Shown piece after piece: positions 22,839 to 35,700 of a DNA stretch of 64,000 bases. The position numbers and the translations under genes are program-made. The DNA comes from Beroe forskalii (lineage: Eukaryota > Ctenophora > Nuda > Beroida > Beroidae). Position 1 is the first letter of the stretch. Each line of letters opens with the position of its first letter. The stretch lies in the NCBI GenBank assembly GCA_011033025.1, contig WFMF01000417.1:1-64000 (forward strand). The letters run 5' to 3'. Below the pieces are notes generated by a model that did no database searches, had not been told where the DNA came from, and saw only the letters and a program-made list of their open reading frames with translations.

Positions 22839-24440
22839 ATGGCTACGGATACCAGTTGGGATGATGCTGAGATCGGTCACCTGCTCACTAGAGCAAGTTC
22901 GTGGCTCTCGGAGACGACAGGAAATCGGCCACGTAATAATCCACCTCGACACCGGTGGATGAGGAAAGATTTGGCGTTGTTATGGCATAAGGACTACATT
23001 GTGACGAAGTTTATGGAAGCTTTTGAGTTTGTACAAGTGCTGAACTGGAGACTGCGACAGTCAAGGATTGAACTTCTCAATTCTCAGAGCAAGATCGTTG
23101 CGTTGCAAGGAGAGCTCCTTGTTAGCGAGAATAAGCAACTGACATTTGAATCCGATGCCATGGAAGCAGATGCCATGGAAGCAGAGACTGTCATAACTAT
23201 GAAAGATGAGACGATGCCATGCAGCGATGCTTCGTCATGGAGCTCGAATGGACCAGTGCAGAACACTAACAGTTGGGAATGTGTGCTCAAGGAAGAAGAC
23301 TACGGGGAGGAGCCGGAGGGAGGAGAGGCAGATACCGTGAAATCAGAGACCATGAAAGCTGACACGGTGAAAAGTGAGACCGTGAAATCAGAGACGATGT
23401 CTTGCTGCGATGCTATGTGGAACTCAAATGGGGCTGCACAAAATAGTCGGGAGAAACTGCTCAATGAAGAAGACCACTGGGAGGAGCCGGAGGGAGGAGA
23501 GGCAGAGACTGTGAAAGCAGATAAAGTTTCCTACAGGGATGCTATGTGGAACACTGCTGCGCAGAACAGTTGGGAGGCTGTGCAAATGCGGAATTGGAGA
23601 CTGCGAGAATTAAAGATCGACCTGCTTCAATCCCAGAACGAGATCGTAGCTCTGCAAGGAGAGCTGAGAGGAGGAAGAAAAAATGGAAAAAGAAAAAAAG
23701 GAAAAAGAAAGAAAGGAGGAAACAAAAGCACGGTGAAAGAGACGGTGAAAGCTGAGACGGTGAAAGCTCAGATGGTGAAAGCTCAGATGGTGAAAGCTCA
23801 GATGGTGAAAGGTGAGACGGTGAAAGCTGAGACGGTGAAAGCTGAGACGGTGAAAGCTGAGGCGATGTCCTGGAGCGATGCTATGTCTAGCTCGAATGGG
23901 GCTGCACAGAACAGTTGGGAGGCTGTTCTCAAGGATGAAGATCAGGGGGATGAACCTGATGTCGGGGAGGCAGAGACCGTGAAATCAGAAACCTTGAAAT
24001 CAGAGACCATGAAATCAGAGACCATGAAATCAGAGACGGTGAAATCAGAGACGGTGAAATCAGAGACAGTATCCTGCAGGGATGCTATGTGGAGCTCTGC
24101 TGCACAAAACAGTTTGGATAGTGTGCTCAAGGAAGAAGACCAGGGGGAGGAGGCGGAGTTAGGAGAGGCAGAGATGGCGAAAGCTGAGACGGTGAAATCA
24201 GAGAACGTGAAAGCTGAGACGGTGAAATCAGTGACGGTGAAATCTGAGACGGTGTCTTGCAGCGATGCTATGTGTAGCACGAATAGTTGGGAAAGTGTGC
24301 TCAAGGATGAAGACCAGAGTTATGAACCTGATATTGTGTGCACATGGATGGGTGAATCTGAGGGAGTAGGGAGAAGACCGAGGGGATCAGCTGGAGGCAA
24401 ACAGAAGAAGAGGAAGAGGAAGAAAGGTACTGTAGAGTAG
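22839..24440 (+). CDS. 'TSWDD' orphan family, copy B (intact), repeat-rich
   Basis: Single open frame of about 533 codons from ATG 22839 (open from 22809; an AG at 22818 could be a splice acceptor). Residues 1-100 hold a conserved block: T-S-W-D-D-A-E-I-G-H-L-L, R-A-S-S-W-L, W-x-K-D-Y-I-V-T-K-F, then a coiled-coil-like N-W-R-L-R-Q-S-R-I-E-L-L...I-V-A-L-Q-G-E-L, a segment repeated at about 258-285. The rest alternates blocks of V-K-S/A-E-T repeats with S-C-S-D-A-M...N-G-A-A-Q-N-S-W-E-x-V-L-K-D-E-D-Q, five or six cycles, ending in a basic KQKKRKRKK tail like a nuclear localisation signal. No signal peptide or membrane segment. I do not recognise the family. The VKxET runs alternate charge and could form a rigid helix. 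Copies lie immediately upstream and downstream. Confidence 0.6.
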   Translation: MATDTSWDDAEIGHLLTRASSWLSETTGNRPRNNPPRHRWMRKDLALLWHKDYIVTKFMEAFEFVQVLNWRLRQSRIELLNSQSKIVALQGELLVSENKQLTFESDAMEADAMEAETVITMKDETMPCSDASSWSSNGPVQNTNSWECVLKEEDYGEEPEGGEADTVKSETMKADTVKSETVKSETMSCCDAMWNSNGAAQNSREKLLNEEDHWEEPEGGEAETVKADKVSYRDAMWNTAAQNSWEAVQMRNWRLRELKIDLLQSQNEIVALQGELRGGRKNGKRKKGKRKKGGNKSTVKETVKAETVKAQMVKAQMVKAQMVKGETVKAETVKAETVKAEAMSWSDAMSSSNGAAQNSWEAVLKDEDQGDEPDVGEAETVKSETLKSETMKSETMKSETVKSETVKSETVSCRDAMWSSAAQNSLDSVLKEEDQGEEAELGEAEMAKAETVKSENVKAETVKSVTVKSETVSCSDAMCSTNSWESVLKDEDQSYEPDIVCTWMGESEGVGRRPRGSAGGKQKKRKRKKGTVE

Positions 24441-26798
24441 TGAAGGAGTATGAGGCTGCTGTAAGTACAGCGGTATCAGAGAATTTTTCAGTGAAACAGG
24501 AGTGAAGCCTTCCACTGACATGCAGATGTGTGAATTTCATGGAGATTCAAATGATTTTTATGTTATCATCATCATGATTTATTATATTTTTCTTTAGATT
24601 TTACAGCATCGATAAAATGTATCTTGTTGTGAAGAAACGTTAAGAATTGAGCTCGTTATGGACGTACTTTTTGATGTACTTGAGATATTTGACGTACTTG
24701 AGCATCTCAATATATTTTTACCCATAGACCATACCTTATTATTTTGATTTTGAAATTTGAATCTTACTATTTTGATATCACCCAATTCAAATTGTTGTTC
24801 CAGAATGATGTTAATTATGTTAATTAGAATGATGTTAATGATGATAATTATGTTATTATTATAATTTAAATTTTGAAAAATATGTCTTCCCTTACATATT
24901 ACTATGAAATGATTGACCCAGCTGAATTCCTTCACGATCATTCATGAAGTTGCAATTATGCAGTGTAAGATAGCTTGGATATTTTAGAGACAATAAAAGA
25001 ATTATCCATCTCGCTCCACATAAATCACCGATTTTATTCTCCCTCTAGCTACATGAAAGAAAGAGTTTGGATGGCTACGAATACCAGTTGGGATGATGCT
25101 GAGATCGGTCACATGATCCATACAGCAAGTTTGTGGCTCGCAAAAACGACTGAAGAGTTTCTACAGGATGGGCAGAGTATTCCACCTCGACACGATCTAG
25201 TTCAACGCTGCAGTTGGATGAGGAGAAATGCTGCGTTGTTATGGGATAAGGACTACATTTTGACGAAGTTCATAAAAGCTTTTGAGCTTGTTCAAGTGCA
25301 GAATTGGATGCTGCATCAGTCAAGGTTCGAGCTGTTTCATGTCAAGAACGAGATCGTAGCTCTGCAAGGAGAGCTAGGAGGAAGGAGAATAAAAGGAAAA
25401 AAGAAAAAAAAAGAAAAAGGAAAAAGGAGCGACAAAGAAAGACACGGTGAAAGCTGAGACGATGTCCTGCAGCAATGTTATGGGGAACTCAAATGGGCCA
25501 GCGCAGAACAGTCGGGAGGCTGTGCTCAAGGATGAAGAGCGAGGGGATGAACCTGATATTTGGGATGCAGATACCATGAAATCAGAGACCATGAAATCAG
25601 AGACCGTGAAATCTGAGACGGTGAACTCTGAGACGATGTCTTGCAACGATGCTATGTGGAACTCTAATGGAGCATCACAGGACAGTTGGGAGGCTGTGCT
25701 CAAGGATGAAGATCAGGGGGATGAACCTGATGTCGGAGAGGCAGAGACCGTGAAATCAGATACCGTTGGGAGGAAATCAGAGAAGATCCAGGGATGGCTC
25801 GAATGGGGCTGCACAAAATAGTTGGGATAGTGTGCTCATGGAAGAAGACCAAGGGGAGGAGCCGGAGGGAGAAGAGGCAGAGACGGTGAAATCAGAGACC
25901 GTGATAGCTGAGACGATGCCCTGCAGCGATTCCTCGAATGGGGCTACACAAAATAGTTGGGAGATTCTGCTCAAGGATGAAGACCAGAGTTATGAACCTG
26001 ATATTGTGTGCACATGGATGGGTGAATCTGAGGGAGGAGGGAGAAGTCCAAGGGGATCAGCTGGAGGCAAACAGAAGAAGAGGAAGAGGAAGAAAGGTAC
26101 AGTAGAGTAGTAGGAGTATGAGGCTGCTGTAAAACAGCAGAATGGGCCTACTATCAGTTGCCAGAGAAATTTTCAGTGAAACTTCAGTGAGACAGGAGTG
26201 AAGCCTTCCACTGACATGCAGATGTGTGAATTTCATGGAGATTCAAATGATTTTTATGTTATCATTATTAAGATTTATTATCTTTTTCTTTAAATTTTAC
26301 AGCATCGATAAAATGTATCTTGTTGTGAAGAAACGTTAAGAATTGAGCTCGTTATGGACGTACTTTTTGACATATTTGACGTACTTGAGCATCTCAATAT
26401 ATTTTTACCTTTAGACCACATTCTCGTACCTTATTATTTTGATTTTGAAATTTGAATGTTACTATTTTGATATAACCCATCCCCAATTGTTGTTCCAGAA
26501 TGATGTTAATTATGTTAATTAGAATGATATTGTTTGAAAATTATTTCTTATCTCATCATTTAAATTTTGAAAAGTATGTCCTCCCTTACATAACTATGAA
26601 ATGATTGTCCTAACTGAATTCCTTCCTGATCACTCATGAAGTTGCAATTATACAGTGTAAGATTGCTTGGATATTTCAGAGACAATTAAATGTCAATTAA
26701 TAAAGAAAAATATCCAAGAATAAATATTCAAGTTATCTTTCACTGCATATCAATCCCTCGCTCCATATAAATCCCCCAATTTATTTTCCCCTAGCTAC
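24441..26798 (+). repeat. Direct segmental duplication of 'TSWDD' units and their flanks
   Basis: The sequence after copy B (24480-24960) matches that after copy C (26160-26660) closely, including CAGCATCGATAAAATGTATC and the following gene-start region. Each unit ends in an acceptor-like CTAGCTACATGAAA (25047 and 26791); the second of these is the start of the secreted-protein gene. The duplication therefore copied a promoter or first-exon region together with the orphan gene. Confidence 0.8.
25053..26110 (+). pseudogene. 'TSWDD' orphan family, copy C (two frameshifts)
   Basis: N-terminal block intact (N-T-S-W-D-D-A-E-I-G-H, W-x-K-D-Y-I-L-T-K-F, I-V-A-L-Q-G-E-L) from ATG 25053 or 25071. The frame is lost in an A-rich Lys tract around 25400-25440, resumes as VKSET/NSWEAVLKDE repeats to about 25775, shifts again there, and ends with the same KQKKRKRKK tail at 26110. 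The tail is nearly identical to copy B, so the duplication is recent. The breaks may be decay or homopolymer errors; at least the first sits in a poly-A tract. Confidence 0.65.
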
Positions 26799-29700
26799 AT
26801 GAAATACAGTATGAAAGCAATGTTCTGGTTGGTCCTTCCATCTCTCTGGCTGAGTGTTGTGGTTTGTGCAGGAGGTCAGTAAAAATTATAAATTCTAATT
26901 TCAATCTGGAGATTCATTTGTTTTTCCAATCGCTCGCTTTGACTTTTAGATGTTGATAAAATCTTAGTTCATTTCAATTCAACTCAATTATTTTTCACCA
27001 CTCGCAATTCCCTTTGATTCGACAATTATTAAAGTTTATCTCTAACTGATCCCTTTCACTTTCAGATGTTTCGAGTCTGATAGGACACCAGCCCTCCTCC
27101 TGTATAAACAACTACCACACACTTCCGTTCGGTTGTAGGAACCCGGATAATATTTTCAATATCCGGGCCAAGTGTCCCCAACCCAATGATGACCCCAATG
27201 ACCCTGATGATGACCCAGCTGATGACCCAGCTGATGACCCTGATGTCCCTGATGTCCCCAATGACCCTACTGACCCCAATGACCCGGTGCCAGATGCAGA
27301 CCCTGTCCCTGATCAGCTCTCTGATGACCGTGCAACAGCTGCAAGCTGTCTTAGAGGTATGATTTGATTTACTTAAATTCATCTCTTAATTCATCCTGTT
27401 CAGAAGCACGTGTCATAGATCAAATTTATTTTTTTGCACAATCAGTGCGTTTCTAATTAGTCGCAAGCACGCTCGTAAGCCAGTTCGTTTTTACGTAAAA
27501 GAATCTCTTGATTAAGGCGCGGTTACAATATTGTCAGATTAATGCCGAATAGGTTTCGATTCGAACTAAATGATACGCAGAAAATCAAGAATGAAATGTC
27601 AATTTAAATCACTTAAAATTAAATATTCTGAATTCTTTAAAATATATAAACACAATTTAAATCTGAAAATCTATTATTAATTCATTATCACATTATCTGT
27701 CATGTCCTACCATTCATTAATTGTTTTAAAACCTCTTATTACCGTGCGTGAACACTGACTGTTTTATCAATGACTGCTTTTACTATTCTGAAAGGTCACA
27801 CACCAAACAATCTAAGCTCAAGCTAGGAAACAACCGGTTAGCCGGGCATTTTTAGCCCGAAACCGTAACCGAATCTATTGTGAAATTGATCCGAAATAGC
27901 AACCGGTCGTTTGCTAGCTCAAGCACACGGCTTAAGGATGGCTCACATATTACGTATTCAACGAGGGGAGGGGAATTCAAATGATAACGTTATTGTAACG
28001 AATACAAATGCTTTAAACTGGAAGGGGAGGGGGTAAAAACTAGAAAGTGCTGAAAATAAATTAAGTAAATACATGCCATGTGGAGATCCCTTGTTATTAG
28101 AGAAGACTATTATCTTAACTCAAACACACGGCTTGAGAAAATGTTAGTGGATTCTGACTCCTGAGCACCCACGTCATTTCTACATCCCTCATCCAACCCT
28201 CGTAAAAATGAGGGTTTATGCTCCTGAGTTTTCTGATCTAAGTAATAAATTAACTAGGTTTTTGCTCACTCTCACTCTTCCGTCTAAGCAGGATATGATG
28301 TATCTGAAAGGATATTATTCATTTCAATACGCGGTGCAATTAAAACCAAGCTAAATGGTTAAATCGGATGGAAAAGACTTTGGACAAATTTGCGGTTCAC
28401 TACAGCTTGAGAAATTAGATTTATACAACAGAAAATTATGAAATCTACCCACCTATTTCGTGTTGTTCTTGTGTAGCCAGATTGGCACCTTGGTCTCTCC
28501 GTTCCGGCTCTGATAGCAGTCCTGCAATGGAAGCGTGAAGAAATGAAGGATTCAAGGAGTTCAAATCAGCTCGGCTTTTACCATTCTCACCGAGGCTGGT
28601 TGAGAATGGTCAAATTATAGCTTGGGCCATTCGCATCCTGGATGATCAATTCTCTTTGATTGGCGATATAAAGACAAATTTCCTATCCTTTCACCAAGAA
28701 TAATTACCTGTTTCTGAAGGTAGCTGGGCTGCGCCAGTCTGTTCGACATTGACCAATCAGTGCGCAGTTTGGCAGTCAACTCGCGAGCTGATTGGACAGT
28801 GTCAGTTCATGTACCTGTTTCTGAAGGTAGCTGGGCTGTGCCAGTCTGTTCGACATTGACCAATCAGTGCGCAGTTTGGCGGTCAACTCGCGAGCTGATT
28901 GGACAGTGTCAGTTCATGTACCTGTTTTTGGAGGTAGCTTGGCTGTGCCAGTCTGTTCGGTTGCACGTTGTTATCTCTTGCGTTCCGTAGCACTGCCGCC
29001 AGCAGCTCGTTAGTCGACGCCTGTATTATAATCGATCTATGACAATGTCGTCACTCGCCTTCATCATGATGAAAAGACGAGAAATGATTTTTTTGTTAAT
29101 TAATTGAGCAGTAACTTTTCGGAAAAAATATATGTTGACCTTCCGCCTACCTGCTTCCCGAGCTTCTGTCGTGCGTCGTTAGCGAGGTTGTTGGGGTATC
29201 CCAGCCGAGAACAGTACTTGTTGAAGTTGTTACTCATGGTTGATGTGTTAGACTTGCTAGAGGGGGAGAGATGTGGGTTAAGAGAGGGTTGTGTTAGATT
29301 TAGATGTCAGTAAAAGTCTAAAAACAGACTGGACTTTATGCCGAAATGTCGCCAGAAATCCGCTGTCGGCATAAAGTCTGGGTTCTGAAACGAAAGTGAG
29401 AAAGTGATGGTGATTGGTATTAGAAATTAGTTTGGCAGTGCACTTCATTAGAGATAACGGATTAATTATACCTACTGGTGAAGGTGGTGATGGTCGATTA
29501 AGCAATGAAACTTGATTAAAAATACTGATTATAAAAGCAAGTCCTAAAAGGAAGACACGGAAGTTTTGAAGATTTCATAACGACGCATGAACGACACCCT
29601 CTCCGATGAATTCAACTCCTTCAGACCTGGAATTATGATTAGACTGACATTGTTCAAACTCATATTATTTTCTTTCAAAAGGTACTTCCGAATACAGGTC

Positions 29701-32700
29701 ACTCACTAGAAAGTGACGTAATTATCAGGGATTACAATGATAAATTGATGGCCTGCAACTACAATATCATAACAAGAAGTCACTGTATGAAGGAACACAC
29801 ACATACGTTGGTATTGGATTAGAAAATATGGTAATGAGAAGGTGACCGCACCTTTTTATATTGTATTGAGTTTTCTTCTTCACAGTATGAGGGGTGCCGC
29901 GCGATTGTTTGTTTTTTTGTAAGGCAAAGTTTACTTACGTATGACTTATATGGGAGCATATATTCGGACTCCAGCTTTCCTTTTGGAAATGTTTTATTAT
30001 TACTATCAGGATCATTTATTATTCATTTATAATTTGTTTATTATTCGTTAAAAATGATTCGAAATATAGTCATTATTCATGGTTGCACCCTCTCGCACCC
30101 TGGTGAAACCTGAAGATGAGATCACTCAACCATTCTACATAAATTCATGAGCGTGACGGAGGCATCGCGAGTTCTGCAGAGAAAGCCTTCTGAAATTTCC
30201 TCACGATCGCCATTTGTACGTTCATGATTTTAATAACAATATCTTCACGCCCCTGCGACCTGAAATTTCAGAAAGATCTTTAATTCCCTCGAACCCGCGA
30301 CACCTGTTTCAGTTGAAAAAAGACACTACTGACTCTAACTGCTGGTGGTCCACCACTGAATGGAACATAATGTCCCAAAAATGCAAATATAAGTTTGAGA
30401 AACTCCATTGAGCTGTCTCATTTATATATGCAGGTTTTGCAAGGGTGCCCCGCCCCGTCTCAACTTCAAACCGGGGGCGGGGGCAGTACAAACCTTTGAT
30501 CTTTCATGGAGTAGGTAGGTTAAAGAATATATAAACCCTGCGTGCGAAAAATAGAGAGTTCAACGTCATCAACTTTCTACATTGAGCTCTGATAATGACG
30601 TCAATTTTGACTGCGTATTTAATCCGTGCACATGATAGTCTTTACTGCACCAATCACTCTATAAACGATATAGATTGATTGGTTAGTCATTATCAGTGGT
30701 TAGAATGGGAAACTGAGGGCCGCATACAAAAAAATCGTCTTTCACAACACCCCTCACCCCAGTCGAATTAAGTGTAAGTGATGTCTTTATCAGGGGTTAG
30801 ATTGGGGCGCTGAGTACCTCATACAGGTCCGTGTTAGTTAAATTCGATGTCCTGACAGGTGTGAGAGTAATTAATAGTGAAATCTAGTATGTGGTGTCTA
30901 ACATATGGAGAGAGTACCCCTTGATGTAAAACCCGGGGTACCTTGTTATATGATGGAGGGTGTTGGGGGCTACGGATAGATATTTATGGATGGGATATAT
31001 TGCATCTTGAAAAACTATGGTCGGGGTAACTTCTAAACAAAAATAATTATGAAAATTCCCAGTAAAATTTTTTGCGGTCGCAAACATCTTATTTCACACG
31101 ATTTTTCTGACCTGGAAGGTTAAATATTGCAGTTATTATGTCAATTTGTCAATAATCTTAAAATTTGTGCAAGAATTCTTATGAGTTTTTTTGTGGGAGT
31201 GTCATGATTTTGTGCAACATGGAGCTGCTGCCCTAAAATATTCTGCAAAAGTTGCACTTGCTGCTTTACGGCAGTTTCTAACTGGAAGGGACAAATTGCG
31301 AACCACAAATTGTGAACCACCAAAGCCTGAAAGTGTTGCTTTTTATTGTTGAAAATGGAGAGTCTGGTTAGATTTTTTTTTCTCGCGATTCATCTTAAAA
31401 TTATAACTCTGATACCCTCTTCCCCAGTTTAACCCCCAAATTCCCCCAGTTAGCCCCCTAATCCCCCCAATTTACCCCCTAACTCCCTCAGTTTGCCACC
31501 CTGAAGACTGCTTGAAACCTCTCTCTACTGCCTCTGAAGCTGAGCTGCTGGCAGACAGTAAGGAAAGATACGAGGTGATCTTGAACAAAGTGATCTGTCT
31601 GGTCGAGATGGCTAGACGGAGTCAAAAGCGGACCTTGGCTCAAAAACATGGAGCGAGTGTGGCAAATGGGAAGAAACATGGAGCGAGTGTGGCAAATGGG
31701 AAGAAAGCAGTGGCAAAGGGAAGGCATCAGATGAGAAATGATGAGTTTATTCCCTATGTCTTATGAAGATAAGTTTGGGGCCATCCACAAAGAACTTCCA
31801 TCAAGATTTAAAAAAACGAAATGGTGACTTTAGTCCTCTATTTTTAAAAGTTGGTTGGGCAGCTGACCATTTATGATGTTGTTAATTCCGATTTCCGGGC
31901 TCAAAATCAACATAATAATAACAATGACACAATGCTATGACTATAAGCAATGACAAACTGTCACGCTTGGCCGAAATAATGCAAAAGCGAAAGTAAAGCT
32001 AATAACGTAGATGTCGTGACTTTCAGACCGATTACGTACGTGATACACTGATTGAACTGTATTATCACGTATTCGCTCATGCTGTCGCACGACTCAGGAT
32101 AATTTCCGGATGATCCTCAATTTCTCTCATTTCCCGACGACGATAATCCCTTGATTTTCGATAGCTCCTGATTTCAAAATTTCTCAAATCATATCTTGAA
32201 GGTTTTCAACTTACTCCCTAAGCTCATTTCTCTCGATCTCGTAACACTCATTTCTCTCGATCTCTTAACACTCATTTCTCGATCTCGTAACACTCGTTTC
32301 TCGATCTCTTAACACTCATTTCTCGATCTCTTAACACTCTTTTCTCTCGATCTCTTAACACTCATTTCTCGATCTCTTAACACTCTTTTCTCTCGATCTC
32401 TTAACACTCATTTCTCGATCTCGTAACACTCATTTCTCTCGATCTCTTAACACTCACATTCCTCTCAGATGAAGAGCCGTGTTTCAACAAGACAGCTTTC
32501 CAGAACATCACTACCACCGTGATGGAAGACTACGTTTACGCGTACAACGTTACTGATGCTAAGATCTGGGGGAAGGGTTTGGAGGTAAGTCATGAGTGAA
32601 ATTAGGTGGTGGAAACTGGAAGAACTTGTGTGTTGATCATATGAGCCTACTTAAGTACTTATGCTATGCATTATCACACAAGTTAAAAATACCACGGATT

Positions 32701-35700
32701 TGCTGATCAGATTCCAAGTGAAACCTATGAAAACCTACAAAACCCAAACCAAATCCGCAGGTCTTTGAGCTGGGAGAAGAAGGCTTCGTCGCCATGCCAA
32801 CACTCCTGACTCACAACAGGTAACATTATTCAACCCAATGCGCGTCGGATTTTAACCAATCAGAGAGCAGCATTCTAAGGATTCTGCACGCTGATTGGTC
32901 GATCCCTCCACTGGGCGTTCTAGGTCATTATTGGCCTAACTGGACATTTGGCCTAACTGGACAAACGCCTAAAACTCATTCAATTTTGAATTCATCTGTC
33001 TCCCCTGACCCTAACCAGTGTTAGCCAAATGTGCAGTTAGTCAAAATGACCGGCAGACCGGATACATCCACAGGGCGTGCGCTGTGCTGTAGGTAAAATA
33101 AACGACGAAGCAAATAGACAATATACCGTGGTTTCATACCAAACTTACGCCGCGCACACAGAAGTGTAGTTCGTGAGTTCGAACTGTGCTACCGTTAACG
33201 ACGAAGCAAATAGTCAAAATAAAAAACGTGGATTCATACCTGTTCTTCTCAAAATGAATTATTTAAAAACACAGAGACGTGAGTTGATCGAATTACTGCA
33301 ACTTTATGCCATGTTTTGTAGATTAGAATAATAAACGCCATGTTCAAAAGCTTTGTGTTCGAGAAAATTTTGTCGTATGACATCATTATGATGGAAAATG
33401 ATGATGAATTGACGACGTCATTATGATGGAAAATGACGGTGAATTTATTATGTAGAAGAGATGACTCTGTAGCGGTTATTATTGTGGTTAATATGGTTAA
33501 TACGGTTACATCAGGTTTGGTGAGAATTGTAATCTCTCAAATATTACTATATTCCTTTCTTTATTATTACTTTTTGGCTTACTAACTTTAGTGACAGAAA
33601 TACAAAGGATGGTATCCCATAACAAAACACATTGCCAAAAAGTTCACCAGGACTTGGGGCGCGTTTGCTCGATGAACCAAAAAAATAATGACATGAATTG
33701 AGCAGATTACTGTGGTTTGGAAATAGAAATATTCATCCTTACACTTACATATTTCATGGTTGAAATCGTATACCCGGGAAATTAGCTAATTGCTGAAACA
33801 TAGTTTACCGCTGAGCTCATCGATTCTAACTCAAGACGAGTTCAATCCACCATACGAAACCCTGATAATAACGAGATTCACATATAACTCCCTTGTGAAA
33901 CCCATATTAAACGTGGAAAAATTCTGGTCAAGCCCAAATCCAGCAGAACAAACAATTTATGTAAAAATGTGAGATGAAAATGTTCAATGAAAAATCACAC
34001 GGAATCCCAATCGGGCAGTGAGATCATTAAGAGCACTTTTTTGATGAGCACGTATGGCCATCGGGGGCGTACGGCCATCTTTTTGACAGAGATTGTCAAT
34101 TTTTTGTAAAGATTCTATGATAAGAGCTTGAGCCAAGCAAAATATGGCATTAAACTGCTGGTTTTGAATGTAACACGGTCAGTATTAATACAATTTATTG
34201 AGGCTGCGTGAATTGACGAATGCAAATATATGTGTTTTTTGTACTGTTTTTTTGTTTTTTTTTCGTGCAATGTTTACCCCCATCTCTCTCACAGGTTCAC
34301 GATTTGTCTCAAGTTCACCCCCTCTGCCGGCCTGAACCCTAAGATGTACACAGAGATAGCTGCCTTCAACCTCACCGCTCCCCACTTTGACATGAATATC
34401 TTCAAGTTTCTCAGTCTCAGCGTACATGAGAAATACGTCTCTCTGGCGTGAGTTAATTTGTATGAAAATTATCAAATAATTTTAGTGTGCCAATGAATAT
34501 TAATCTGAATAAATATTGTCAGCCTGAGTTTTAACCCAAGTTTCATATTCGATATTTATCGTCAAATTTATATTCAATTTACAAAAACTGCGCAAACTGA
34601 AGATGAAGCTGCCCCTGTAATACAGGGGCAGTTCGAACTGCAGTTTGTGCGTCTTTTGTGTGCGCGGCTTAAGTTTGCGCGGCGTACAGACATGTTATTT
34701 TTATGTTATACTCCGCGCAAACTTGAGCCGCGCTCACAAAAGACGCGCTGACTGCAGTTTGAACTGCCACCGTTACACCCAAGTTTCATTTTCAATATTT
34801 AACCTGAAATTTATTTTTAGTCCTGTTTCTGTATATTCAGCTTTGAAAAGTTATATTAGCTTTAAAAATTATATGGCCAGTGTGAAGTAAATTTCAAATG
34901 ATGACAATGTGGCATGAGTTTCGATATTTTATAAAATTGTACATGACCTGAAGCAATCCCAATCTTTTCCCAGGTTTGCAGGAGGCATGTACTCTACATT
35001 CGTTACTCCCTTTCCCCTGACACGGGATGTGGAGGTGTCACTGTGTGTCAGCTACCAGAACCTTCCTGAGGCTGGTGTCAGCGCATGGATCAGGTAACTG
35101 TGGTGTCAATATGGTGTGGTGTCAATGTTTGGATCAGGTGACTGTGGTGTCAGGAAAATGTGGTGTCAATCTGTAAAACAGGTATGTTTGGTGTCAACAG
35201 GTGTGGTGTCAACATGCAAGAGTGTCAATGTTCGGATCTGTTAACTGTGGTTTCAACAGATGCCAATGTTTGAATCAGGTAACGGTGGTGGCAATTTTTG
35301 AGTCAGGCTTCTCATGATAATGATAATATTCTCTGACTTATGACATGGAATGACTCCGCGCAGGAAGGAAGGAACACTCATGACAACACTCCTTATGATG
35401 GCACTACTCATGATATCATTTTAACAAAGTGTAAGCATATCGCCATGGTTATCACCATGATTAGGTTACGTCCAATGGATATCGATGACGCGTTTATCTC
35501 GCAGGAAGGATGGAGAGCTGGTGACGAGGCTGAAGCGGAAAGAAACGATGCCGCTCACCAACAACCATTACAGTCACCTGGACCACCTCCTCGGAATCCT
35601 GGTAACGTTTTATTACTCATATACCCCTCTCTCACAGTCTCACAACCCTGTCTGAAACTCCTCTCTACCCCACTCCATAGTCCATCTCAATTTTTACTCC

